From NCBI GenBank assembly GCA_020086605.1, contig JACBWW010000015.1, positions 13,070,390-13,134,389 of the forward strand: DNA of 64,000 nt. Reading direction: 5' to 3'. Both the position numbers and the translations under genes were made by a program. This document shows positions 13,301 to 28,300 of the stretch, one piece after another; within the stretch, counting starts at the first letter, position 1; each line of letters opens with the position of its first letter. This stretch comes from Lanius collurio (taxonomy: Eukaryota > Chordata > Aves > Passeriformes > Laniidae). The notes beneath the pieces were generated by a model. That model was not told the DNA's origin. It made no database searches and saw only the letters and a list, made by a program, of their open reading frames with translations.

Positions 13301-16300
13301 AAGGTGATACTTGAAGAAAGGTTTGCAAGATAGAGGAGAAAACAGTGAGAATTTGCTTGAATTCTTCTCCCTCCTTCTCTGTCCCTTGTAATTTTTCACA
13401 TCTTGTGGGAAATGCAGCAGAAAGGAAATTTCCAGAGCAGTTAGTGGGAGGGAGTTGGGGCGGCTTGGCACGGTGGAGAGGAAGGGCATTCCAAGTGTAC
13501 TGGGTGGCACAGTGCACGCCTGCCTGTGCAGACACTTTGGGCTGGAGCACTATTGTGGGTAATGGTTCCTTCCTGCCATTTTTTTTAAAGTACATTTTCC
13601 AGTAACCACAGTCCTTCTGTTGGGTCTTTTTCTCACATTTGCATGATTTGGCCCTGTATCATGGATGTGTAATAGTATTGTTTCAAATTAATATTGAAGT
13701 GATGTTCGTTATGTAAGAAAAAATTGATTTATGTAGGAGTCACATAAGTATAATACTACTCACTTTTCTTACATTTTTGGAACACAATTTTTGAATAAGA
13801 TGACTACTGTCATGGTGTTGGGTTTTTTTTTTTTTTACATCATATATTTACTTTCACACACTCTTTTAAATTGCAGTTCACATCCTAGTAATATTTGCAT
13901 AATCTTTTTTTGTTCACTTCATATGTTCCCTGAGTGACCACTGGGAGGAACCAGTCATTATCAACCTTTTATTTTCCTCTCTGCTTCATTCTCTGTGACT
14001 GGAAGGGGATCTTTTTGAGGGGAAATCACAAGTAACATTTCTGCCTTTGGAATGGTTTTCTCTCACGTGAATATCCTTGAAACATCCTGTTCAGCTACCT
14101 CCCCCCTGCACATTATGAGACCTGCACTTTCTGCATCTCTATGTTGCCTGACTTAGGGAGCCTTTTGGGAGCCCTCTATGCCCTCACCCCCCCACCGAGC
14201 GGACATCTGACAGCTCAACATCAGTAAATGCAAGTGTAAAAGATGTTAATGTTGGAAAATATGCATGTTGGAAAAATACCCATGGGAAAGCAAAGATACC
14301 AGCAGCATATTTAAGATAGGTCAGGGCTTTTTCTTGAGGTAGGTCTTTGCAGAAGAACTGAACTAACATTTGGCAAGATCTTCTTTTAAGCTGCTGTGCA
14401 CCTCTGTGGTTCAATAGTCATGTCTGGAGCCTTAGGAGAAAAATCTTAAAAGGTAAATAGGAACCATTGACTTAGAGTTATGAGACAGGGCTTACTGCCT
14501 TTCATTAGACATTATTGTAAAGTCCTATAAAGATGAGACCTGAGTCAGTATTTGGGGCAGGGGGTACATTTTTTATTTCAGTTTGTAATTTCAGCCCCTA
14601 AAATGTGACCAGTGCTACTGAATAATTAACCAGCAGGCTGGATTGAGTGCAAATGTGCTAGCTAGCTGCTGTGCTGTGGTGTGTGAATGGGTAGTCATCA
14701 CGCTCCTCTCCTGGGCAGGATGTGCAGCTTTCTCCTAATGCTTCTTTACACTCCTTGCACTTGGATTCGGGAAAGGAGGCAGTAAATGCTTGGTAAATAA
14801 ATGCAATTAAGCTCTCACTATCTGTGTCCTTTAAGAGTTAAAAGTTTTAACCTCAGTGTTGTGTGAATAGTTAACTTGAATGGCACCCTTGTTTTTTCAG
14901 CACTGGCTATGTATAATGTCCATTGTACAATTTGCCAGAGAAGGCACTGAGTTGAAACAGTTCAGTTGCAGGAGGCAAGAAGCTAATAGTATCAGACCTG
15001 AAGCTTCATGTCTCTTTTTTTTTCCACCTGGAGCATATTGGTGATTAAGGATAGATAAATACAGGCAAAACTGTGAATGTGTTTTAAAATTTAATTGAAT
15101 GGCACCTAATATGGGCAGATCAGATGAACATATGTTAGTAACCTGAGACTTTGAAGAAATTCACCTTGATTGTCCTCACTGATGTGATTTTTCTTCCTTC
15201 CTCTGTAAAGCTGAAAGGATTTCTGTAACTCATTTTTCCTCCTGCTGGGTATTGTATGAATATGTCCCTCCCTTGACTTTGTTAGGTGCAAATGCTTTCA
15301 CAGTAGTAATTCTCTTAATCAAATTCCAGTAGCACTGTCAACCACTTAACAAAGCTATTCAAAGGCAAATGAAGTCAAGGGTGTTAAAAACTGTTGGCTC
15401 TGTTTCTGCTGTCCCATGGGTGTTTCTCCATCAACTCCAGTGAAGATTGTCCTGTGCTTGACTGTAGCAGGTGAGAACAGGCAGGCAGTGTTTGACATTG
15501 AATAGAAGTTTTTGTAAGACTAGAAGTGTCACATAATTTTTCAGGTGTGCTGATTGTCCCTACCCTATTAAAGGACTTATTTCTTGGTGGGAAAAATACA
15601 GAATGGTTGAATGAAACTTAGGAAAATTTTCAAAAAACATAAAAGGGCACAGTAGTCCAACCCTGCAAGTATAATGTAGGATTAAACTCATTGAAGGTAA
15701 TAATATAAGTGTGATGGAGATGACATTATATGTTCCTTGGGAGGATGTTGAAGCTATAAGAAATATGAAAGAAATTACCTTACAACCATAATAGGTAAGA
15801 AAGTTGAGTCTCATTGCCTGTTCAGCTAAGGCGGGCAACTTTGAAAGAAAAGTTTCTAAAAGCCTGTGCGGTTTTAGCCTATTTCCAAGAGAAAGATGGG
15901 AAGGCTAATATCCCTGTACTACATACAAATGGTAGGTCTGATCAGGAGCTATATGGAATTGTAATTCAGAAAAACTTGGAGGGAGAAGAAAGAGTCAAAT
16001 AAGTAGACCTGAATGTGAGGAGACTTGCTGTGTTTTACTAAGACTTCCATTCTGTTTTAAAGGACTGAATTCTTTGCTTCAGTATGAAATCTTACCAGGA
16101 GCTGGTTATGAGAAATTCAAGATGAACTCGGACAGTGGAGAACTCATAACAGCTGCATCACTGGACAGGGAAGCCCAGGAGGTTTTCAGTATTAAAGGTA
16201 GCAGTGTGAAATATCTATGAATGCCTCTAGAGTGGGAAGTGAGAATGAGTATGGTGTTGCTATCAACATTACTTTTTTCATGCCTTCTGAATTAGATGCA

Positions 16301-19300
16301 AGTGGTAAGATTTTCCAGTACAGAAGAGCATATGCTTTTTGCATAGCACAAATAAATCTCCTACTCTGATATTATTAAGGAGCATCCATTGTTGCACACA
16401 CAACCATTGAATGAAATTTGCTTTCTTTTCATTGATCTTAGTTTTGGTTCGGGACAGTGGAACCCCGTCGCTGTCAAGCACAGTGACAGTAATCTGCACA
16501 GTGCTGGATGAAAATGATCACTCTCCCACGTTTCTTCTTCCTCCCTCTGAGATCTTCATTCCAGAGAACCAACAGCCTTCTGTTGTTTACATTTTCCGGG
16601 CTGTGGATATGGATGCTGGCAATAATGGAGCTTTAAGATACAAAATAATTGGTAAGTCGCATTCCATCATTTTTGTTAGTATAAATCAGGGGGTATATAA
16701 ACAGCAGCATCCAAGTTTTAGACTAGTCTTGACTTTACCAGGCCTCCCTAGCTCCCATCTTGTCCACATGCTTCTTTTATGTGGAAAAGAAAAGAGATCT
16801 TTCACCTTTTTGTCAGCACTAATAAGCACTTCGCAGGCATACTTTCATTCTGCTTTCTGGATTTGAAATAGTGCAGAAGAGAAAAAAAAAAAAATGCCAG
16901 AAGGAGACATTAATCATGAAAGCATAATTTTATCCCTTTTGTTGTAGTTTTAGAAGTCTGAATGTAAATATGCCCTTGAAAATAAGTGCTAGAATTAATT
17001 GAATTTTATTTATTTAATGCCATTTATTAAATTTTATTTCATGAGAGCTTCTTTCACCCTGCAATTAGTAATGTCATACTTAGCTTCCATCTTGCCAAAC
17101 TCTGCCTGTGTCCACTATGCCAATGTACACTCCACAGCTGTTCAAAGCCTCCTGTAATGTCTTTGGACAAATATAAGTTTGCTGTGCTTAGTTTGGTTTG
17201 TGGCTCTCAGCAGTAGCTGAAATGTAAGCAGAGAGCTACTCTGGTAAAAACTAACAGATTTTTCTTTGAAGAAACAGATATGAATATCTTTGTTTTCTTG
17301 GTTTTAATGTTGTTATCTTCTGTGACATATAACTTGATTACCTTTGGTCTTTATACATGCTATAAAGTATGTATGCCATTCACTGTTACTGAAAATGCTG
17401 ACTTTTCAGTTGGCTGCTTCATATTTATTCCCACTGCTCCCAAATCAAGACCTTGCACAACTCTTAAATTCCAAGATATAGGTTTGTAGAAGAGAACAAG
17501 GAGCAAGCAATTACAATTGTCAGCAATGCTTTATGGATTTCTGGAATTTGTAACTAAGGTTGGGAAGAGGTCATGCAGCAGCATAGCTGCATGAGCTTTT
17601 ATAAGATGGGCTGGTTTGGGAAAAAAGATGCATGTGGTCAAATAGCCAGTCTGTAAATTGATATGACATTCTGCATTTGCTGTCATTGCCGCACACGGAT
17701 TTAAATGAAACACAGGTTTTAATTTGTGTGAGAAATAAAATATGTGAAAGGCACATGAGCGCCCAGCTGTATGAGCAATTGGACCTTGTTATTGCTATTA
17801 GCATAGAGCATTCACAAGGGGTTCTTTTCTTAAAAGTACTTGTTTGTGATCATTTCACTTCTTATGTGTTTGAAAGGTGGAAATGTTGGAGAATACTTCT
17901 CGCTAAATAACACGTCAGGCAAATTGCTGGTCACTCGTAGCTTAGACAGAGAAGACATCAGCAATTTCACTCTTGTAATCGAGTGCCATGACCTGGGCAG
18001 TCCCTCGAGAAGCTCCACTGCACAGCTCTGCCTAACAGTCTTGGATGAAAATGACCACAGCCCGTTGTTTGCAAAGACCCAGTATGAAATCTCTGTGACA
18101 GAAGACCTGGAGGAAGGCACAGCCATCCTGGACCTCTCTGCTTCTGATGAAGACAATGGCCTGAATGGTGAAGTTATGTACTCCCTCATTGATGACACCT
18201 ATGGAGCATTTGCTATCAACAGTGTCACGGGATCCATAGTTTCTACAAAGGCACTGGACCGGGAAACCAAGTCCCAGTACACATTTAGGGCTGTAGCAAG
18301 TGACTGTAGCACCCATTTTCCAAGGAGCACCACTGTCAGTGTTGTGGTGCACATTGATGATGTCAATGACAATGATCCTGTATTTTTGCAGAGTCCTATG
18401 AGGGCCTTTGTGCCTGCTGAAACTGCTGTGAATGAGACAGTAGCCACTGTGAGAGCAGAGGATGTGGATCTGGGATCAAATGGAGCTATTGTTTTTAATT
18501 TGATGGTAGCAGAAACTGTATTTCAGATTGATGTGAAGACAGGTGACATCATTCTACGGGAGCCCTTGGCTTCCAAGGACTTCAGTACCCAGCTGCTAGT
18601 GACAGCTTCAGATCAAGGCATCTCACCTCGAACAGCCACAGCTGTGGTCATTATCTTTACAGAAGAACAAGAGGAGGCCATCTCCTTCAGCCACAGCCTG
18701 TATGAAGCAAGTGTGCCTGAGAACAGTGCAGCAGGTGGGCGTGAAATCCCTCTTCTAGGAGTTGCCAGTCTCCCCTCATTTTGAAATGGTAATTGTAATG
18801 AATAGTATAGGGAAACCTTTCTGTCCTGTGCAGCAGCAGGGAAAAGTTAATGTGGATGTAGCCAATACCCATTTCCCCTTTTCCAGTGCACCAGCATGAA
18901 AAAAGATGCAATGGAGGAGGCGTTGTCTGCTCATCAGTAGGTTCATTCATTTAGCTAAATGGCTTTAATGATGGGTGGACAGCATTTACTCATTGTTTCA
19001 CTGAGCGGTGCACACAAGCTCAGATGAGGTGAGTCTTGGGAACCAGTTGCAAACTGGCATTTCTTATTTCCACAGTTCCCTTCACAAACTGTAGCAGCTT
19101 TCAGGATTACCTTAGTGAAGTTTTGGACTTTGCGGAAGAAGGAGAAAAGGGGCTAGAATAGGGTAGAGAAATTCAGAAGCTGTTGGCACTTTGTCACTTG
19201 GACAGGCTTCTACAGTGTCTCTCTAGGTAAAGCCTGCACTGTGGAATGCTACCTATGGACAAACCAGCTCCAATCACAAGGCACTTACAGATTTATTTGA

Positions 19301-22300
19301 ATTTGTTCTGGATATTGATGAGAATTACTGCTCTAGTTTTTATCATTCAAAAAATGCTAGTAGTTATCCCTCCAGCCAGTTAGATGTAGTGTCTTCTCCT
19401 GCATCAGGGATTGGTTTTGTCCTAATGAGGGGCAGAAAGGAGTGCCTTTCACATGTTTCTGTCCATAAATCTCACTATACAATCGGCCAGATGTATTTAA
19501 AGATCTGAACTGCACTATATTCTCAATTCAAACAGCTCATGAGGTTCACCTTGAACAAGTAGTTTATCCTCTTTATAATTCCAATTTCCCTCAGTAAAAC
19601 AAAAGGAGCATTGTTTATATCCTAGGGGTTTTGTGAGACTAGTGAATTCACAGATCTTGAGTAACAGCCTGTATATTGGATTATGAATCAGTAAATAAGA
19701 AATGTGTTAGTAATTTTGGAAAACCAATCAATATTCTTGGATGATTGCAAACAGAAGAGAGAATGAAGGGTGAAGATAGCTGTTGCAGTAATTACTGCTG
19801 TGGTTATTCAGCCATTCCTTCCTCCATGCTTCTTTGGGACTACATGCCAAATTTTCAAATTGTTACATTTAGTGAAAGAAAATAAAGGTCAGAGCTTTAT
19901 GGCAATAGGTAAACTGCTCTGATCCTGGATTTTTTTAAGTGTAGATATGTTCCTGGGTCAGGCTATAAAAGCCAGCCTGAAATTACAGAAATGCCCCAAG
20001 GAACCATGGTATCAGAATGCCATTGTTTTCCTATTCAATGTATGGAAATACAATTAAGATTCAATTTAAGTTGTTTTGATTAAAGGAAATTTAGCAAAGC
20101 TTCAGGATAAACAGCAGGGTTTGATCACAAAATGTTAGTTTGTGTTTAATAATACTTCTATTTGCTAAGAAGATCAAATTCTTCTCAGAATATAAGAGAT
20201 TTTACTTAATACTAATACTGTTTATCTCTTTATACTATTTTCCTTTTTTCGTGACCATACATAAATATCAAGTATTTTACATTTCAATGGGAAAGAAAAG
20301 CATGATTGTAATTAAAACTCTCATAGAAGTTTGCTCAAGGGATAGATGTGATCCTGGGACCCCTACAAATGTGAATAGTTTCAGTGTATTCAGTCCAGGG
20401 AAGATTTACATTACTTACTGATTATTTGTAGAACTGGTATTAATAAATGTGGCTTTTCTTCATAATTTTATTTCTGCCTCAGCTGATGGAGGAGAAAAAT
20501 GCTACGTTTATTTTAAAAAGGATAAAAAATGTGAATAATATAAACTACAAAAACCAAAGCCAAGGGTCCTTAGTTTTAATTTAGTCTAAACCCATCAAAT
20601 GGGTAAGTGCCTCAGGAACTGGTCCTTGTGGTCACATTTTCTTTAAGTGTTTGACCTCCAAGTTTAATGACCTTCAGAAAACCCCATTTTTCTGTTTCTT
20701 TTTTGTTTAATATTGAATATTTAGTGTCTTTAAATATTATAAACTGTATTACAGCAGGCACGTAGAAGCTAGTCAATAAATAATCAAGTGACTGTGCTCT
20801 TCAGAGGGTAAGAAACCTTTATTATTCACCAAACTTCCAGTTGAGTGGTTGTTTGCGTAACAATTCCATGGAGACAGATTCATCAGTATAACTTCTTGAC
20901 TCCTCTGTGGTTTTTTCGTATTAGAGATCAAATATGTAACCCCTTATTCTTTAAGTCACGGAATCAAAGAATGGGTCAGATTGGAAGGGACCATAGTGGG
21001 TCATCTGGTGCCACCTCCCTGCTCAAGCAGAGTCATCCCAGAGCACATGGCACAGGATTGTGTCCAGACAGTTCTTGAATCATTATCTCCGTGTTCAGCT
21101 TTTCCTTTCATGGCAGCTAAGAGGTCTGAAGAAATAATGGCAGGGATGAACACAGGTTAGATGGCGAAGGATGGGAAAAAGAGACTATTACAATGAGTGC
21201 TGAAGAGAGAAGAAAAACAACACCACAGTGATGCAGTAGCTCAGTGCGGTGCTGGTGTTAGGACATATGTATAAAAACCCCACATATATAAAATGTATAT
21301 GTCCTAATACAGAATTCAGCAAATCTTTTGGAGCTGATTGGTCCAGGTAGCAAATGCTGTTCACACTGCCATGTTTTGGTTTTGAGTCTGCAGGCATAAT
21401 GTTAGTATCTAGGCTGTATAAAACAGTTGGAGATACTTCCTAATGCAATCAAATTGTCTGTGATTAAACCTAAAACACCCCTAAATTTACACATGTTACA
21501 TCACTCTTCATGTCTTTCAGTATTTTTAACTAGTTCAGAGGTCACTTGCCTAGCATTTCAAGCCAATCTGACTGCTTTCTGCTTGGAACCTGATCTCCCT
21601 ACAGCCTTGCTCTATCATCAGTGCTGATCTCAGCCTCAGTGTGCTTTGCAGGCAGAAAGCTCCCTTTCCCTGATTTTTCCTTCTGTTAAGACCTACATAA
21701 TGTGACCTCTGCTTGAGGCAATGTCTGAATCACAAATGGCTGAAATGACGATTTCCAGCAGATGGACATTTTCTGTTGCTCTTTATCTGTATAGGGCCTG
21801 TCTATGTCACGACAGACCCCCAGGGTTTGGTGATATTTTTTTGAAAATGAACTGTAAAAATTCACTGTTTGTAGGAACAGTTTTCTGTGAAAGGTATCAG
21901 AACACGAGAGATTTGTTCTCTGCCAAAAAGAAGTTATAAACAATTCTATCTGCGTGAAAAATGTGGAGCTTAAAGGATTGGGATATGAGGACCCAGAACA
22001 ACAGTTTATTAACCTACCCTCTAAAACACAAGGATTCAAGTAGCACTGCTTCTGCTTCCTTTATTTCTGGTAGTTTTTCTTCTTAAAGACAGGCAAATAA
22101 ACAAAAAGACTGCAGACAGAATTAAAGATAAATAGGGATATTCTTCAGACCTTGCTTTTTTTTCTTATCTTTGACTCTCCTCTGAGAATGCTGTGAATGG
22201 TTGCCCTTGCAATTTTCTGTAGCGAATCAAAGTTGCTTGACAATGAAAATTCAACCTACAGCCCCTTATTTTAGTTCCTAAAAAACCCCCAGGTCAGCAT

Positions 22301-25300
22301 TCATATATCTGTCTTTACATATTGGACATATGGATGTTGATTCCAGAGCTTTTCTAGTAAATATCTTACAAGTATATCTACAAGTACAGAAAATTTTATG
22401 TCAAAATTGGCACCTTTTGTTTTTGACAGACAGATTTTGAGAGCAAATAGTAAACCCTTAACAGAAAATTCTAATTTTTAAAAAGTAATATGTAACTGCT
22501 AAAATAAAAAAGATATGAGATCATGGTAATAGTAATGTTTCCTCTCATTTTTTATACTAAAATCTTCTCCTCTGATATCCAGGACACTGAGTATGAACAG
22601 TATGCCCTTTGTGATATAATGAAACAGCTAGTTGTCGCTAATGCTGTTCGAAAGAACTCAGGTTGCCTCATTCCACCACAGCTGCATGGGATCAATTACA
22701 CTTTAATTAAATAATTAAAACCATTATAATCAATTGCCACATATGCTAGACAATTTCCGAAGTCATTTGAAAAGAATAATTATTTGGATGTTTTGATAAT
22801 GCCTTTTAAACTTGTGACATTTCTGTTGAATGTGATGATTCTGTGCAAGATAATTTATCGAGTTCCAAATTTTCCCTCTTATTCTATTCTAAACAGGATT
22901 TTTATTTTATGTCGCTTGCATTCTATATTAAATTATTGGTCTTTTCATGGAATTTGGATTCTGTGTGAATTGACACATGCACACAGTTTCATCTTTTCAT
23001 TCTTTTTGTTAAAAGGGGGCTAATTAAAATTCTGAAGGATATTTACTTTAAGATATGGTTAAAAAACCCAAATTGAATCCTGATAAATGAAGAAAAAAGA
23101 AACTGTTTCTGGTCATTCATGGTTAACATGAAGCACCCAAAAAAAAAAAAAAATTATATATGACTTCAGGTAAGAGAACTCTATTTATTCATGTGACTTT
23201 GCAATTAGAAAAAGTTAAATCTCATTATTTTATTTAGGCAGGTAAAGTTGTTATCAGATGTGTAGTTTGCTGAAGAGGGATAGACAGTGCTTTGTCTATG
23301 AATTTATGGGAAAAGTCATGGAGAATTATTCTTCTTGTCTACTAAACTATTGAATAAGCACCTAATCTAGAACATAGTTGTGCATCTGCTATTAATACCA
23401 GTATTATAAAATTAGAAAAAAACCTTCTAGGGTGGACATGATGAAAATTTCTTATTGCTTCCATAGGTACATCACTTCTAACAGTAGAAGCCTATGAACA
23501 CAAATTTACAGGAGAGAACATAAAATACAGCATTTTCAGTGGCCAGGAAATGTTCTCCATACACCCCATTACAGGTACATTTTCATATTTTTTTTCAAGT
23601 GTCTGTGTGTACTTTAGAGCATTAGCAAGTTCCTACCACGAGAACAGGGGCTAGATATCTTAAGAGTACTCCCTAGTAATAATTCTGTTACAATGAATAG
23701 GTCATTAGTAAATCCAGGCAGTGTTGTAAACTTGATGTAAAAAGGAATTGAACGCTAGCATACCTGTTTAAAACGCTCAGTTCTGATTTACTATTGATCA
23801 CCAGGTACTGGGAGTTAATAAACTACTTCTTTGTGATCCAAGCTGAGATTCCATCTTGCTTCTCATTATAAAGTTTCCCAAAAACTCAGTAAACAAAATC
23901 CTTCAAAGTGCTTCTAATGTAGAAGCATTAGACTCGTGTTGATTTTAATACTCTTTGTTTTGGGCAAACCTCGATGCGTTTTTAAGTGAAGTCTGTTTAT
24001 TTTTTTGGTGATTGTATTTGTGTTCTGCAGCAGGTCTGCTTTCACCTGCTCTTAAGACAGGAATTCCAGGTGCCAGGAGTGTGGCATGTTCCCCATGTTC
24101 TCCTCTAAGGCACATAAGAGAGCACAGCAGCTCTGGTTACCTCTCAGCTCCTAAACATCTGCAAGAAGTTTGTCTTCTGAATAGCTGTAGTCTCTCTTTC
24201 TGGGATGGCATATAGACAGTGTAAGCAGTTTTCCTCAGAAACAGTGTAAACAGTTGGTACCCTTAACAAAGAGCTTTCTCCCTGAGTTTCTGAAGACTTT
24301 GACCCCAGATTATCCTGATGTCTCCAGGCATCAAATGGCATACCACTGTAAAGCTATCATGTTGATTCTGATGGACAATTAGAATAATTTTTTTACACAA
24401 GGGGCACTTGGACTGCATACTTTTGATTTTCAAGTCCTTCTTATTTCACTGAAATAAAACTAGAGAGATTAGTCTTAAAAAACATCTTAGACCCAGACAA
24501 GTTTTTGCTCGGGAAGTGAATCTTCCCCAATATCACCTTAAAAAAAAAAAAAAAGAGAGAGAGAAAAATCAAATGGGATTTTCTTTTTTTTAATCAAGCT
24601 AGGCTGAAAAATGGTTACATGATGCTTTGAAGAATCTCATAATCACTCTCTTCACAAACAGGACTAGAATTTCTATAGCAGTGAATATGTCACAAGTCTT
24701 CTGAGACATTTGATCCATTGTGGTTTCTTCTGTTTCCTTTCCTCTGAAGCCTTTCTTCTGTTTTTTAGAAAACATTAATTGAAGTTCAGTCTTTAAGGAC
24801 TTGTAAGAGCAGCTCTTACATTAGCATAATTTTTATACTAGTAATTCTCTACCATTGCTTCTACAGCAGAAATATTTTGAGCTGTATCAATGTCCTGTCT
24901 GTAATATGTGTTCTGAACAGCCAAAGGTCTGCTCTCCTTGTCTTTTCAAGCACTGATGTTAATTAACCACACTTTGGAGAAGACTTTCTACCACTGTAAT
25001 TTTTTAATTATGCTATAGAATCATACAAAGTAGAGTAGGAGGTGACTCAAAGGCATGAACTAGTCTGTGCTCTGATGCAGAAGGGGAATCAGTTGTGCTG
25101 AAATCTGACAGAAATTTGTACTGTTCTTAAAAACCACCAGGGACAGTGATTCTGCAAACCCTCTCAAAAGCCTGCAAAAGTCTTGGGAGTTGGAAAGTTT
25201 TTTATTCCTATTTATCTGAATGCTTGCTGAAATGTTTTAAATTTACTACCTCTTAATCTAGTAAGAGTAGACATAAGACAAAGGCAGCTCCCCTCCCCCC

Positions 25301-28300
25301 TGTTATTTACATATTTGAAAACTGTTACCCTGTTTCTTCTTTGTGTGCACTTCTCTAGAATGAGCAACTCTGGCTCTTTCACATGTTCCTCCTAGGTGGT
25401 GTACCTCAAACTTGATTGTTTGTTTCACTCTACACTAGAGTCTTTCAGTTTGCTCTCTGTCATCTGGAAGTGTATTCCTTCTGCTGCTGTCTGCTTTCTT
25501 TTCTCTGTAAACAGAATGTGATAATTTTTAAGCGTTGTGCTGAAAATAAAGCACCTTTGAAATCTTTATGTTCAAGACACAGGTCCATAATCAATAGTTA
25601 ATGTTTGCTTATCCTAGAAAATAAAAAATAAAAAGTACTAACTTGGAGTGCCACAATTGATGTGTTCTTATGATATCCCAAGTTTGGGGTAACAATATTC
25701 ATGACATCATTACTGAAAAGTCCATGCAAAACTGAATTTGAATTCTAATGAAAATTAATATACAAATTAAGTATGTCTTATGCTTAGATATAATGGAGAA
25801 TTATGAGTATGTTCCCAGAACATTGAAACAGTGACTATGGATTTCCAAGGACATGTCACTTTGCATGTGGAGAAGTCCAGTTGTGCTTGCTGTCTCACTA
25901 AGTCTCATTACTTATTTATTTTTGGTAGAATAACAGCTCAGGGGAGGGGGCTCACTGCATCAGAAGGGGTCAGTGTCTCACCTGTCAGTCAGATACAGCA
26001 ATTGATACAGCTGTTGCCTGATGTGGATTTTGATGGAGGGGTAGATATAGCCACTCTCAGATGAGGGACGAGAGTCTCTTCAGACATGGCTGTCTCACTG
26101 CCGTGCCAAGGAGGACACCTCATGCAGACACTTTGTCTCTATCCCTCTGCTAGTAAATTTGCTTCGTTTTAGGAAATTGCCAATGTGGTGGTTGCTGAAA
26201 ATTTAGCTATCCAAGATTTGTTCAGTAATTAGCATGTTGGGGCGATGGTAGATTGAAAAAGGACACAATAGAGAGCTTGCTGGAATTCTGTCATGTGTTC
26301 AATGGACCATAATATGTTAGGAATTTCATAACTGCATTTGTACACGTTTTTCCTGAATGAGTGTGTCACATCTTGAGAATTTTTTTTTTCCCCTTGTAAT
26401 AAACCAGGCACAATCACAGTAAAAGAGCCAAAGTACCTTGATTATGAAGTTAAGTGTAAAATACATCTCACAGTTGTGGCTGAAAATAGCTTCAATTCAG
26501 CGTTCTGTGGGGTGACAGTTTTGATTCAAGATGTGAATGACAATGTACCTAAATTTGAGCAAAGCTATTACAAAGCATCAATATGGGAAGGCCAGAGTCC
26601 TAAAACAGACATCATACAGGTAAGTGCAAGTATATCTTCCCAAGCACAATGCTGTAGTTAAAAAGAAGTTTGGCTGATCTGATCATCACTATAATCTGGT
26701 TAGGTCTGTTCTGGACCTCCCTGTCTGAAAAACTGAGAGTGGGGTTCTTGGTGTTGCTGCTGCTTTGCTTGGATATCTAAAATATTAAATGATTTTTTTT
26801 TTTGAGGCCACATTTCAGATCAGATCATTCATTCAGGTCTGTTAAATTGAAAGAGAATTCTGTATCTTCTTGAAAATTCTGCGCCTAGAATTTAAATTCT
26901 CTTTTTTAAAAAAATTCAGTTTTTACCTTCAAGCAATTGAAAAATACCATTCAAATATGTGGTTCTGGTTACAATATAGACTGGGTCTTGTATTTATGCC
27001 TCTGCTGAAAGAACTACAGCAATAAGAAGAATACTTTCTACTCATCAGACTGGTAGAGTCAAACCCAAGTGTTCAATTTAATATCTGATGCCTAAAGAGC
27101 AGCTTGTCTTAATTTAAATGTGCAAACACTTCTTCCTCTGAATGGATCTATTCTCCCAAAATGTTTCCAGCTGGCCATGCTAGAGCAAAAGAAGACATCA
27201 GTTGGACTAGAAGAGCACATAATTTCCTCAGTATATGTTCTTGCATTGCAAGTCAGGTCACGGTGAGGGTCATGTTAGGTACTAAAGATATTCCTTCTCT
27301 AGAGAATAAATAAATGAAAAGCTACAAATGCCTCCAGGGCAAAGTGATTAGAAACTGATGGACATTGTATTTAGAGAAACATATGTCCAGGAATGGAGAA
27401 AAATCAAAAGGCAGTCAAGCCAGATGTGTAATCAAAATTTTATGACAGAATACATTATATTATGTTTCCTTTATTCAATCTGACTGGTTGCCTCTGCTGT
27501 GCTTTGGATCCTGGTCTCATTATAATGCTTGTTCAGCAACCAAAAAAATACAAAGACAACTCTTCAAAGAGTAAGAGGAGTTTTTGAGAACCTGTTCATT
27601 GCTGCTGAATGTTATTTATTCTGTTGGCAAATCTTTACAGATTGCCTCTGCCCCTTTTTACATTTTCTGGTTGGTGTTTTAAGAAGATAGTTAATGAGCT
27701 ATCCCATGAAAGCTTTGAAAGTTTAATAGTTTAATTATTTTATCCTTTGTCTGTATAGCAGCAATACTTTAAAGGTCACTCCAGTACCACTGAGTAAGTG
27801 CATTTTTATGAGCTCAACAGGGAGAGCATTCTAACAGCAGCCTAATAGTAAAATGGTTACATTCAGCCCTAATGTTTTATGTAGCTGAATTTCAAATTAC
27901 TCATTCATGTGCAGCCCATTGCAGTTCGTGAGCAAATTTTGTGACCTTGCATGACACTCAAGCTGGGGACAAAGATGATGATTTATTTAAATGTGTGCAG
28001 TTGAAAGGAAAGCAACCAGAAATACCTGGCTATAGTAAAAGGGTTTTCTTTCTGAAATTACATTCTGCTGGTTTTAATTAAGCCTCGGTTTTGCTCACAA
28101 ACAGGTATTTGCAACTGACCTTGACAGTGGGCTGAATGGAGAAACTGAATACTCAATTTTATCTGGTAATGAAAATGCAACATTTCTAATTGATTCAACG
28201 CGAGGAATTCTCGCAACTAATACAGGCCTAGATTATGAACACACTTCATCTTACAGGTTTGTGTGTAAGATTCTCATAAAAATGTATTCTTTTTGTTCAG

